A stretch of 12,357 nt of DNA from VGJV01 sp964646415 (GTDB lineage Bacteria; Patescibacteriota; Minisyncoccia; UBA6257; 2-01-FULL-56-20). The notes below the pieces were generated by a model. It did not search any database, was not told the origin of the DNA, and saw nothing but the letters and a program-made list of their open reading frames with translations. This document shows, in pieces, positions 1-6,449 of the stretch. The stretch is from positions 1 through 12,357 of the forward strand of contig CAZYEL010000024.1 in NCBI GenBank assembly GCA_964646415.1, in the 5' to 3' direction. Every line of letters starts with the position of its first letter. Within the stretch, counting starts at the first letter, position 1. The translations under genes were made by a program, and so were the position numbers.

Positions 1-73
1 GTGCGCGATGCAGGGATTGAACCTGCGACCCCTTGCGTGTCATGCAAGTGCTCTGCCACTGAGCTAATCGCGC
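1..73 (-). tRNA. tRNA-Val (anticodon GAC)
   Basis: On the minus strand this folds as a full cloverleaf. The acceptor stem GCGCGAT pairs perfectly with ATCGCGC, the D stem is GCTC/GAGC, the anticodon stem is CTTGC/GCAAG with loop ATGACAC, and the T arm is GCAGG-TTCAATC-CCTGC. Positions 34-36 read GAC, which decodes valine GUC/GUU. The discriminator is A at position 2. Only one further 3' base (C, position 1) is inside the window, so I cannot say whether CCA is encoded. The mature 5' end lies 5 nt after the stop codon of the small membrane protein, so the tRNA is probably cut from the pilO-like transcript. Confidence 0.95.
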
Positions 74-78
74 TTCTC

Positions 79-294
79 TTATTCAATGCCCGGCAACTTC
101 AACTTCTTAAGTTCTTCAAAACGGAATGTTGCACTCTCCTCATCCCCTTTTTGAATCGATATCGCCTGCGCAAGATTTCCCGTGAGCGTCGTGATTGCCC
201 AGCTGATGTACCCGACGAGGGCTATCAAAAGGCAGACCGCGCAAAGTATAAGCACGGATTCCTGGTGGGCACGGGAAAAACCTCGAAGAGTCAT
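79..294 (-). CDS. small single-pass membrane protein, function unknown
   Basis: 71 residues, starting 11 nt after the stop of the PilO-like gene and ending 5 nt before tRNA-Val, so it is the last protein gene of that operon. Residues 14-36 are a clear hydrophobic segment with cysteines (SVLILCAVCLLIALVGYI), preceded by a positive stretch with Arg4, Arg8 and His10. This predicts one transmembrane helix with the N terminus inside. The rest is a short charged tail containing EELKKLKL. I do not recognise a family. Its place after a PilO-like gene makes an accessory pilus inner-membrane role possible, but that is inference from position only. No Shine-Dalgarno sequence precedes the ATG, so it may be translated by coupling to the upstream gene. 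Confidence 0.6.
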   Translation of the reverse strand: MTLRGFSRAHQESVLILCAVCLLIALVGYISWAITTLTGNLAQAISIQKGDEESATFRFEELKKLKLPGIE

Positions 295-305
295 GGTACG
301 GGAAC

Positions 306-836
306 TTATCTGAAAAATACTCTTCCTTGGGTGAAAAGTCTATATCCTTCGACACTTCGCACTATATCGAACGTATCGAATGCCGCAAGAAACCGGGGCG
401 GCTCCACTTCCACATCCTTGAGAAAACCAAGGATGTCATTGAACGTCCCATTCACGTCGAGAGCAAAACTCACCGCACCGGGCGCATTCCCTTGCGACGG
501 CGTCTGCCCGCCTTGGAAACCGAAATTGAGCGTGAGCTTCCGCACGCGCGCAAGGTTATCGAGCGTGCGCGGAAAATCCAGAAGCTGCTCCTGCGTGGGA
601 AGAAACGCGTTCATCTTTTGTTCATACCGCAATGCCTGCACCGCATTGCGCTTGAGCTCCGCAAGAATCGCAATGGATGCGGAACGCTCACGAATGAGCA
701 CGCGGTCCTGCACCACCTTGCTCCGCTGGGTACTGAGGTCGGCGGCAAACCATCCCGCCACCGCGGCGAGAAGCGTAATCATCCCCACTGCGATGCCCGC
801 CTGCATAAGAAATCTTCGCCGAAAATTCACTTCCAT
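306..836 (-). CDS. PilO-like type IV pilus assembly protein
   Basis: 176 residues. A short basic N terminus (RRRF) is followed by one transmembrane helix at about residues 12-33. A region likely to form coiled coil follows (about 34-75), then a C-terminal alpha/beta part. The pattern VSFALDVNGTFNDILGFLKDVE at about 122-143 matches the conserved PilO stretch before its ferredoxin-like fold (hydrophobic strand, G-x-F/Y, then a helix with FL..LE). PilO works with PilN in the inner membrane, linking PilM and the pilus motor to the outer parts of the machine. It is slightly shorter than usual PilO (about 200). No pilM or pilN lies upstream, because the neighbour is divergent dprA, so the gene is separated from the usual cluster. 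The assignment is by fold pattern and remains moderate. Confidence 0.62.
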   Translation of the reverse strand: MEVNFRRRFLMQAGIAVGMITLLAAVAGWFAADLSTQRSKVVQDRVLIRERSASIAILAELKRNAVQALRYEQKMNAFLPTQEQLLDFPRTLDNLARVRKLTLNFGFQGGQTPSQGNAPGAVSFALDVNGTFNDILGFLKDVEVEPPRFLAAFDTFDIVRSVEGYRLFTQGRVFFR

Positions 837-842
837 TCTTTC

Positions 843-851
843 ATTCTAGCA
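843..851 (-). promoter_or_regulatory. extended -10 promoter of the PilO-like gene, predicted leaderless
   Basis: The minus strand reads TGC-TAGAAT, an extended -10 box, followed by six bases (GAAAGA) and then the ATG at 836. The usual 7-nt distance from the last -10 base puts transcription start on the A of the ATG. The -35 region (about 866-871, CGGGTC) is weak, as is common with an extended -10. No Shine-Dalgarno sequence is present. Confidence 0.5.
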
Positions 852-863
852 AAACCGGCATAA

Positions 864-893
864 ATGACCCGTCTGGATGCGGAAGTGTACAAT
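864..893 (+). promoter_or_regulatory. promoter of dprA, predicted leaderless
   Basis: A -10 box TACAAT (888-893) lies 18 bp after ATGACC (864-869, 4 of 6 matches to TTGACA). The following GAAACG leads to an ATG at 900, so transcription should start on that ATG. The layout matches the divergent PilO-like promoter, where TAGAAT, GAAAGA and ATG follow in the same spacing. The weak -35 zones of the two promoters overlap at 864-871. Confidence 0.45.
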
Positions 894-899
894 GAAACG

Positions 900-1961
900 A
901 TGCCTGCGCGTACGGAGAACTTTTCCGAGCATCCTTATTTTCATGCCGCCGCACTCGCGCTCAATGGAGACATTGCAAAGCTCCGGAAATTGAAAGAACG
1001 CCATGCCACTTGGAAAACCGCGTGGGAAACGCTCGCCACAAGAAGTTCCGCCCCCGCACCGGAAGCGGCGTGGGAAACGCTTCTGCGCGCGCATATTGCC
1101 CTTGTACTCCGGGAAGATGCCGGTTTCCCGTCGCTCCTTCGGGAAATTTCCCCTCCTCCTCTCGGGCTCTACGTCCGCGGCACACTTTCCCCCGCCGAGC
1201 GTCCGGCGCTCGCCATCGTGGGAACACGCAAGGCGACCCGGAGCGGCAGGGAACTTGCGCATGCGCTCGCGCGGGAACTCGGCGCATCATTCTCCATCGT
1301 GAGCGGCCTCGCGCTCGGCGTTGATGCCGCCGCGCACGCAGGATGCCTCGAGGGAAACGGACACACCGTCGCAGTGCTTGCCGGCGGAGTCGACGCGCCG
1401 CAACCGCAGACAAACGCCGCGCTCGCCGCCCGCATCCTGGAACGAGGCGGGGCGCTTGTATCCGAATATCCGACCGGAAGCGCCCCCGTCCCGTACCGAT
1501 TCCTTGAACGCAACCGGATTGTGAGCGGCCTCTCCCGCGGAGTCGTCCTCGTCGAAGCCCCCGAAGGCTCGGGTTCGCTCGTGACCGCGCGGCTCGCGCT
1601 TGAACAGAACAGAGAAGTATTCGTCCTTCCGGGTCCGGTGACGCATACGAATTTCCGCGGCTCGCACGAACTCATCCGCACGGGCGCCCGTCTTGTGCGC
1701 AACGCCGCAGATATTCTCGAAGATTTGGGGTATGCGGAGGACGCACATTCTCCGCAATCTCCGCGCGCGCTCCCGCCTTTAAACGCGGACGAGGAAGCAG
1801 TGGTTGCCGCCCTGCGCGACGCCGCGGCGCCTCTCTCCGTGGACTTCATCGTCGGCGCAACTTCGCTCGGCCCTTCAACGGTAAACCGAACCTTGAGTTT
1901 TCTCTTGATGAAAAACGTGGTACAAGAAACCGAAGGCGGGTACGCGCTCCGCAATAACTGA
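900..1961 (+). CDS. dprA: DNA processing protein DprA (Smf)
   Basis: DprA binds incoming single-stranded DNA during natural transformation and loads RecA. The Rossmann-like core is clear. It holds ALAIVGTRKAT (about residue 104 from this start), IVSGLALGVDAAAH, the TVAVLAGGVD strand, GALVSEYP, the very conserved RNRIVSGLS, SGSLVTARLALEQNREVFVLPG, and GSHELIRTGA. The last 50 residues look like the C-terminal winged helix (SVDFIVGATSLGPSTVNRTLSFLLMKNVV). I chose the ATG at 900 (353 aa) because a -10 box ends 6 nt before it. The in-frame ATG at 864 adds 12 residues, but it would lie inside the likely -35. The order dprA then topA is conserved in many bacteria. The PilO-like gene diverges from the same region. 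An AWETL motif is duplicated 16 residues apart near the N terminus. Confidence 0.96.
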   Translation: MPARTENFSEHPYFHAAALALNGDIAKLRKLKERHATWKTAWETLATRSSAPAPEAAWETLLRAHIALVLREDAGFPSLLREISPPPLGLYVRGTLSPAERPALAIVGTRKATRSGRELAHALARELGASFSIVSGLALGVDAAAHAGCLEGNGHTVAVLAGGVDAPQPQTNAALAARILERGGALVSEYPTGSAPVPYRFLERNRIVSGLSRGVVLVEAPEGSGSLVTARLALEQNREVFVLPGPVTHTNFRGSHELIRTGARLVRNAADILEDLGYAEDAHSPQSPRALPPLNADEEAVVAALRDAAAPLSVDFIVGATSLGPSTVNRTLSFLLMKNVVQETEGGYALRNN

Positions 1962-1963
1962 CC

Positions 1964-4279
1964 ATGGGTAAAAATTCCAAGCCGCTCATCATCGTCGAGT
2001 CTCCCACGAAGGCGAAAACTATTTCGCGATTTTTGGGGTCGGCATACACACTCACCTCATCATACGGCCATATACGCGATTTGCCGAAAAGCAAACTCGG
2101 GATAGATGTGGCGAAGCGCTTCGCGCCCACATACGTCATTCCGCCCAAAGCGAAGGAGGTGGTTGCCGCGCTCAAGAAGGAAACCCGCGCAGCCTCGTCC
2201 GTGATTCTCGCGACTGACGAAGATCGGGAAGGAGAAGCGATTGCATGGCATCTCCTCCACGCCCTCGAACTTGCGGACTCCGGCGGAAAAGGCAAGAAAG
2301 CAAAAACAATAAAGCGGATTGTCTTCCACGAAATCACGAAAGGCGCGATTGAGGAAGCATTGCGGCATCCCCGGGAACTCGACCTGAAACTTGTGGACGC
2401 GCAACAGGCGCGCCGCATCCTGGACCGCCTCGTGGGGTATGAGCTTTCCCCTTTTCTCTGGAGGAAAATCCGCTACGGCCTCTCCGCGGGGCGCGTCCAA
2501 TCCGTTGCCGTCCGTCTCATCGTGGAGCGCGAACGCGAAATCCAAAAATTCCTCCGCGAGGAGTATTGGACCATCGAAGCGGAATTCGAAAAGAAGAGCG
2601 TGAAGCCCTTCCCCGCGCGGCTCACGTCATTCCGCGGAGAAGCAATCCCCAAGATGGCTATCCGGAACGAAGCCCAGGCGAGCCGCATCGCGGATGAAGT
2701 CCGGGGGGGGCCGCACCGGGTGCTCTCCGTATCGAAGAAAGACATGCTGCGGAACCCCGCGGCGCCCTTCACTACCGCGACGCTTCAGCAGGAAGCGTCG
2801 CGGAAGCTCGGCTTCTCGGCGAAGCAGACCATGGTCATCGCGCAACGCCTTTATGAAGAAGGCGCCATCACCTACATGAGAACCGACAGCGTGAATCTTT
2901 CGGAAAGCGCGCTCGCCCAGGCGAAAGCAGTCATCACCGAGCAGTTCGGCGCTCCTTATGCGCTCCCCGCGCCTCGCCGCTACGCCACCAAAAGCAAAGG
3001 AGCCCAAGAAGCGCACGAAGCAATCCGCCCCACCGACCTCGCACGGCGCGCGGAAAAGGACCTCGGCGACCGCGGCGCGCAACGTTTGTATGACCTTATT
3101 TGGAAACGCACCCTTGCGTCCCAAATGCAAAGCGCGCAGCTCGAGCAAACAAGCGTGGACATCGGCGCGGAAGGGCGCCACGTGTTCCGCGCAAGCGGTC
3201 AAGTGGTAAAGTTCGACGGCTTCATCCGCGCGTATACCGAGGGACAGGACGAACCCGAAGAAGAAACAGGGATGCTTCCCGAACTCCGCGAAGGCGAAAC
3301 GCTCCCGCTCGCGGTGCTTCTCCCCCGGCAACACTTCACCGAACCTCCCCCCCGCTATACCGATGCCACGCTCATCAAGGCGCTTGAAGCGGAGGGCATC
3401 GGGCGCCCCTCCACGTACGCCCCCACGCTTTCCACCATCCAGGACCGCGGCTATGTGGAAAAGCAAGAACGCGCATATCACCCCACCGAAATCGGCACGG
3501 TGGTGAACGACCTCCTCGTTGAGCACTTCCCGGAAATTGTCGACATCCATTTCACCTCGCACATCGAGGAAGAGCTTGATGCCATTGCCGAAGGCAAACT
3601 TCCCTGGGAAAAAGTATGCGAGGAGTTTTACACTCCCTTCAAAGCGCGCCTCACCGAAAAGGAAGAAACGGTGCTGAAGCATACGGAGGAGTCCGAAACG
3701 CCCTGCTCTCACTGCGGGAAAAAAATGATCATCAAATTCGGCAGAATGGGAAAGTTCCTCGCGTGTCCCGACCCGGAAAGCAAAGTAACGCTCCCGATGC
3801 CCGAAGAAGCCGCGAAGATACGGGAACTCGATGAGAAAACAAAAGACGAGCGGTGCCCCCTCTGCGGGAGAGCGATGAGCGTGAAACGCGGGAGATTCGG
3901 GTTCTTCCTCGGCTGCAGCGAGTATCCGAAATGCAAAGGGGTCGCAAAAATATGGAATAAAACCGGATTCAAGTGCCCCCGATGTCAAGAACAAGCGACA
4001 AGCAACAAGGAACAAGAAATCAAAGAGATCAATCCCATGTCCCATGTCCCAGTTTCCATGTCGCTGATCGGCGATATCGTGGAAAAGAAAGGGAAGGGGC
4101 GGCGCATACCTTTTTACGCATGCACGCGCTATCCCGACTGTACGTTCGTCATGAATAAAAAACCGGAAAACCAGGCGGAGCTTGATGCAGGGTTCGAAAC
4201 ATGGAAGAACAAACCAGCGACTCCTTCAAAAAAATCGTACGCGAAGAAGACGGGCTATCCGAAGACCTCTAAAACTTGA
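1964..4279 (+). CDS. topA: DNA topoisomerase I
   Basis: 771 residues, type IA topoisomerase, which relaxes negative supercoils by single-strand passage. The TOPRIM domain has VESPTKAKT (Glu12) and TDEDREGE (acidic residues 85-87). GRVQSVAVRLIVERE lies at 176-190. The catalytic tyrosine is Tyr304 in ITYMRTDS, and EAEGIGRPSTYAP lies at 475-487. The C terminus carries three zinc-ribbon units. The first (C581, C584, C601) lacks a visible fourth cysteine. The second is complete (C631, C634, C651, C657). The third (C671, C674, C720, C726) is split by a 28-residue insert made of 7-bp repeats. The tail is Lys-rich. The gene starts 2 nt after the dprA stop with no Shine-Dalgarno sequence, suggesting translational coupling. 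It converges on parB with 13 nt between them. Confidence 0.97.
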   Translation: MGKNSKPLIIVESPTKAKTISRFLGSAYTLTSSYGHIRDLPKSKLGIDVAKRFAPTYVIPPKAKEVVAALKKETRAASSVILATDEDREGEAIAWHLLHALELADSGGKGKKAKTIKRIVFHEITKGAIEEALRHPRELDLKLVDAQQARRILDRLVGYELSPFLWRKIRYGLSAGRVQSVAVRLIVEREREIQKFLREEYWTIEAEFEKKSVKPFPARLTSFRGEAIPKMAIRNEAQASRIADEVRGGPHRVLSVSKKDMLRNPAAPFTTATLQQEASRKLGFSAKQTMVIAQRLYEEGAITYMRTDSVNLSESALAQAKAVITEQFGAPYALPAPRRYATKSKGAQEAHEAIRPTDLARRAEKDLGDRGAQRLYDLIWKRTLASQMQSAQLEQTSVDIGAEGRHVFRASGQVVKFDGFIRAYTEGQDEPEEETGMLPELREGETLPLAVLLPRQHFTEPPPRYTDATLIKALEAEGIGRPSTYAPTLSTIQDRGYVEKQERAYHPTEIGTVVNDLLVEHFPEIVDIHFTSHIEEELDAIAEGKLPWEKVCEEFYTPFKARLTEKEETVLKHTEESETPCSHCGKKMIIKFGRMGKFLACPDPESKVTLPMPEEAAKIRELDEKTKDERCPLCGRAMSVKRGRFGFFLGCSEYPKCKGVAKIWNKTGFKCPRCQEQATSNKEQEIKEINPMSHVPVSMSLIGDIVEKKGKGRRIPFYACTRYPDCTFVMNKKPENQAELDAGFETWKNKPATPSKKSYAKKTGYPKTSKT
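3986..4069 (+). repeat. 84-bp heptamer-repeat tract inside topA
   Basis: Exactly twelve 7-base units. The first five run CAAGAAC, AAGCGAC, AAGCAAC, AAGGAAC, AAGAAAT. CAAAGAG and ATCAATC follow, then CCATGTC twice, CCAGTTT, CCATGTC and GCTGATC. It falls between the CPRC half of the third zinc ribbon and GDIVEKKGKG, where the family normally has about one residue. It therefore encodes a 28-residue insert without breaking the frame, since 84 is a multiple of 21. Confidence 0.85.
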
Positions 4280-4292
4280 GAGCTTCTTTCTT

Positions 4293-5450
4293 TTACCCCT
4301 CTGCCTCCTTCGTGCCGAGCCTATTCAAAATACTCTGCAATTCCTCGGGGGAATAGAAGAGAATGGTGATTTTCCCGCCCGCCTCCGTTTGCGCAATCTT
4401 GACCGGCGTGCCGAGTTCGGAAGTAAGCTTCTCCTCGAGCGCGAGGAGTTCCGGAGAAAGTATCAATGTCCCCTTGTCGCTTGTTCCTTGTCCCATGTCA
4501 CTTGAGCTAGCGGGTTTCCTCGCCGCAATACGCAACCGTAATTCGCGGGTGGTAAGATGCCGGTCTCCAAGGTCACGGAACAGTTTTTCCTGCGCCTCCG
4601 GGTCCGTGACCGCAAGAAGCAAGCGCGCGTGGCTTTCGCTAATCTCCCCTCTTGAAACCGCATCTTGAATGTAGGTGGGTGCATCAAGAAGCCGGAGTGT
4701 ATTTGCCACTACTTCACGGCTCTTCCCGAGACGGGAGGCAATCTCCCGCTGGGTGAGACGGAACTCGTCCTGAAGCCGTGCGAATGCCCGCGCCATTTCC
4801 ACGGGATTCAGATTCTCGCGCTGGATGTTTTCAATCACCGCCATCTCAAGGCGGTTCCGCTCGGTATCTACCGTGCGCACAATCGCAGGCACCCGCTCAA
4901 GCCCCAAAAGCTTCGACGCCATAAGCCGCCGTTCGCCCGCGATAAGCTCATACGATACCGCAACGCCCGTGGGCGTTTCGCGCTCAACCTTCGTCACGAC
5001 GAGCGGTTGGAGAATACCGAATTCGCGGATGGACTGCGCAAGCTCCCGCAAACTTTCAGCGTTGAACTCTTTGCGCGGCTGATGGGGATTCGGCGCGATT
5101 TTTTCAACCTCGATTTGGAATATCGCCTGTCCCTTTTCGGCAAAATTCTCCCGGGGAGAAAAAGAGGGGGCTTGTTTGCTTGCCGGAATGGCGGCAGAAA
5201 CAGGCTTGTTCTCGGGAACTCTCACGAGAGTTGGTGCCGCAGCGATTGGAGCAGGCACAACTGCCGGTGGCGCTATCTCTATTTCCGGGTCGATTTGGAA
5301 CGGCGGCACGCCCCTGTTCCCTGTTCCTTGTTCCTTGTCGCTCGGAGGAAAAGGCGCCGCGAGCGCGGGTTCCTGTCCAACGGGCTTCGTGCCTCCGGGG
5401 TTAAAAGGTTCGGAAGGCGGGATTAATGATTCAAGTCCTTTGCCCAACAT
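4293..5450 (-). CDS. parB: chromosome partitioning protein ParB
   Basis: 385 residues. It opens with the usual LGKGLESLIP, then a long Pro/Ala-rich linker (about 11-108) that is much longer than in standard ParB. The ParB/Sulfiredoxin CTPase domain follows, with PHQPRKEF (122-129), GERR (172-175) and ENIQRENLNP (207-216). A helix-turn-helix (about 231-256, LTQREIASRLGKSREVVANTLRLL) binds parS. A C-terminal dimer domain follows (about 333-379). ParB loads on parS near the origin, clamps DNA in a CTP-dependent way and is moved by ParA. I found no obvious parS palindrome here. Two linker segments are encoded by 7-bp repeat tracts (residues 36-47 and 315-328). It follows parA by 26 nt consisting entirely of such repeats, with no Shine-Dalgarno sequence. 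Confidence 0.96.
   Translation of the reverse strand: MLGKGLESLIPPSEPFNPGGTKPVGQEPALAAPFPPSDKEQGTGNRGVPPFQIDPEIEIAPPAVVPAPIAAAPTLVRVPENKPVSAAIPASKQAPSFSPRENFAEKGQAIFQIEVEKIAPNPHQPRKEFNAESLRELAQSIREFGILQPLVVTKVERETPTGVAVSYELIAGERRLMASKLLGLERVPAIVRTVDTERNRLEMAVIENIQRENLNPVEMARAFARLQDEFRLTQREIASRLGKSREVVANTLRLLDAPTYIQDAVSRGEISESHARLLLAVTDPEAQEKLFRDLGDRHLTTRELRLRIAARKPASSSDMGQGTSDKGTLILSPELLALEEKLTSELGTPVKIAQTEAGGKITILFYSPEELQSILNRLGTKEAEG
4465..4506. repeat. 42-bp heptamer-repeat tract inside parB
   Basis: Six 7-base units on the plus strand: AATGTCC, CCTTGTC, GCTTGTT, CCTTGTC, CCATGTC, ACTTGAG. This is the same sequence family as the topA tract, in the reverse sense for the CTTGT units, and it shares the CCATGTC unit. 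It codes for a Ser/Asp/Gly-rich stretch (SSDMGQGTSDKG) between the HTH domain and the C-terminal dimer domain. The length of 42 keeps the frame. Confidence 0.8.
5311..5345. repeat. 35-bp heptamer-repeat tract in the parB N-terminal linker
   Basis: Five 7-base units on the plus strand: CCCCTGT, TCCCTGT, TCCTTGT, TCCTTGT, CGCTCGG. The family is the CTTGT/ACAAG one. It codes on the minus strand for SDKEQGTGNRG in the disordered linker before the CTPase domain. Confidence 0.8.
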
Positions 5451-5478
5451 AGGTTATAGGTTGTAGGTTTTAGGTGTT
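5451..5478. repeat. heptamer-repeat tract filling the parA-parB gap
   Basis: Four 7-base units: AGGTTAT, AGGTTGT, AGGTTTT, AGGTGTT. A fifth, decayed unit follows. The tract begins on the base next to the parB start codon and runs into the parA TAA stop (5477-5479). The whole intergenic spacer is therefore repeat, and the place where a ribosome binding site would sit reads CCTATAACCT on the coding strand. Confidence 0.8.
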
Positions 5479-6307
5479 AGAGAACAGCGTGGAAGTTTCC
5501 GAAATTCGGGCTTGCGAGGAGAGCGAAAGGAGAATCACGGTGCGCGCGTTCTTGGAGTACTACTTCATTCGCGAGGCGCTGGTATGCCAGGGCACCGGTG
5601 GAGTCCGGCCGGTAAAGCGCCACGGGCTTCGAGAAGCTCGGCGCTTCCGCGAGCGCCACGCTCCGCGGGATTTCCACGTCAAAGACCTTGGAAGGGAAAT
5701 TCTTCCGGAGGTTCCACGCGACTTCTCTGCTGAACTTTTCTCGCTTGTCGTACATCGTAATGAGCGCGCCCGCCACGGAGAGCGGATGCTTCAGATTGTC
5801 GCGAATGAGCTTTATGGTGTGCAGCAGCTGCCCGATTCCCTCCAGGCTGTAATACTCCGCCTGCACGGGAATGAGCACTTCATCCGCGGCAACCAGGCCG
5901 TTTACCGTAAGCAAACTCAAGCTCGGAGGAAGGTCAATGAATATATAGTGGTACTTATGCCGCACGCGATGAATGAATTTCCTCAGGAACGACTCGCGCT
6001 GCGGTACGTGCACCAGCTCCACAAGTGCGCCCGCAAGATGCGGCGCTGCGGGAAACAAATGCAAATTTTGGAGCACTGACGTTTTCAAAATATGATGCGG
6101 CTCAGCGGCGCCGATGATGCCGTGGTAAATGCTCGCGGTCGTCTTCATCGGGTCCGCGCCCAGCGCGGAACTCGCATTCGCCTGCGGGTCGAAGTCCACA
6201 AGGAGCACCCGCCGCCCCATGATCGCGAGATACGCGGCAAGATTCACCGCCGTGGTGGTTTTCCCTACACCGCCCTTTTGATTGCAGATTGCGATTACAC
6301 GGGCCAT
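5477..6307 (-). CDS. parA: chromosome partitioning ATPase ParA (Soj/MinD family)
   Basis: 276 residues. The deviant Walker A motif KGGVGKTT lies at 11-18 with both signature lysines. VLLVDFDPQANAS (about 34-46) is the A' region, and YIFIDLPPSLSLLT (about 141-154) is the Walker B region. ParA dimerises on ATP, coats the nucleoid and pulls ParB-parS complexes apart. Family length is about 250-265. The extra here is a C-terminal tail of about 25 residues after RLANEVV that I cannot assign. The ATG is preceded by a good promoter (TTGATA, 17 bp, TAAAAT) that would leave only about 3 nt of leader and no Shine-Dalgarno sequence. It forms an operon with parB and diverges from tRNA-Leu. Confidence 0.97.
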   Translation of the reverse strand: MARVIAICNQKGGVGKTTTAVNLAAYLAIMGRRVLLVDFDPQANASSALGADPMKTTASIYHGIIGAAEPHHILKTSVLQNLHLFPAAPHLAGALVELVHVPQRESFLRKFIHRVRHKYHYIFIDLPPSLSLLTVNGLVAADEVLIPVQAEYYSLEGIGQLLHTIKLIRDNLKHPLSVAGALITMYDKREKFSREVAWNLRKNFPSKVFDVEIPRSVALAEAPSFSKPVALYRPDSTGALAYQRLANEVVLQERAHRDSPFALLASPNFGNFHAVL

Positions 6308-6313
6308 ATTAAG

Positions 6314-6342
6314 TTGATTTTAGCCCGAAATTCCGGCATTAT
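6314..6342 (+). promoter_or_regulatory. tRNA-Leu promoter
   Basis: TTGATT (6314-6319), a 17-bp spacer and CATTAT (6337-6342). The predicted start is near 6349, giving a 7-nt leader before the mature tRNA at 6356. It shares 3 bp at each end with the parA promoter on the other strand, so the two should compete. Confidence 0.55.
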
Positions 6343-6345
6343 CAA
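6317..6345 (-). promoter_or_regulatory. parA promoter
   Basis: On the minus strand TTGATA (6345-6340), a 17-bp spacer and TAAAAT (6322-6317) form a near-consensus sigma-70 promoter. The predicted start is near 6310, 3 nt before the ATG at 6307. Each of its boxes overlaps a box of the opposing tRNA-Leu promoter by 3 bp. Confidence 0.6.
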
Positions 6346-6355
6346 CGCGGAACAT

Positions 6356-6441
6356 GCCGGGGTGGCGGAATGGCAGACGCACAGGACTCAAAATCCTGCG
6401 ATCGCAAGGTCATGAGGGTTCGACTCCCTCCCTCGGCACCA
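6356..6441 (+). tRNA. tRNA-Leu (anticodon CAA)
   Basis: Class II tRNA with a long variable arm closed by a GCAA tetraloop. The acceptor GCCGGGG pairs with CCTCGGC (one G-T wobble). The anticodon stem is CAGGA/TCCTG with loop CTCAAAA, giving anticodon CAA, which reads UUG. The T arm is GAGGG-TTCGACT-CCCTC. The discriminator is A, and CCA is encoded at 6439-6441. The next gene starts 8 nt further on. Confidence 0.96.
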
Positions 6442-6449
6442 CCAGAATC

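Noticed and set aside
1..849. Long open frame on the plus strand across 1-849
   Set aside because: It runs through tRNA-Val and opposite the PilO-like gene. Its protein is Arg/Ser-rich with no recognisable motif, while the minus strand shows membrane and PilO features.
864..899. Start of dprA at the first in-frame ATG (864)
   Set aside because: That ATG lies in the likely -35 box and has no ribosome binding site; the ATG at 900 follows the -10 box at the distance seen for the divergent gene. Not excluded.
2627..4045. 472-codon open frame antisense to topA
   Set aside because: It is opposite a fully conserved topA, and the Arg/Phe/Gly-rich translation has no domain pattern. It is a by-product of GC-rich codon use.
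4280..4292. Terminator between topA and parB
   Set aside because: The 13-nt gap has pyrimidine runs but no stem I can support.
4293..6355. parS site near parAB
   Set aside because: I looked for a 16-bp palindrome like GTTTCACGTGAAAC and saw none in the window.
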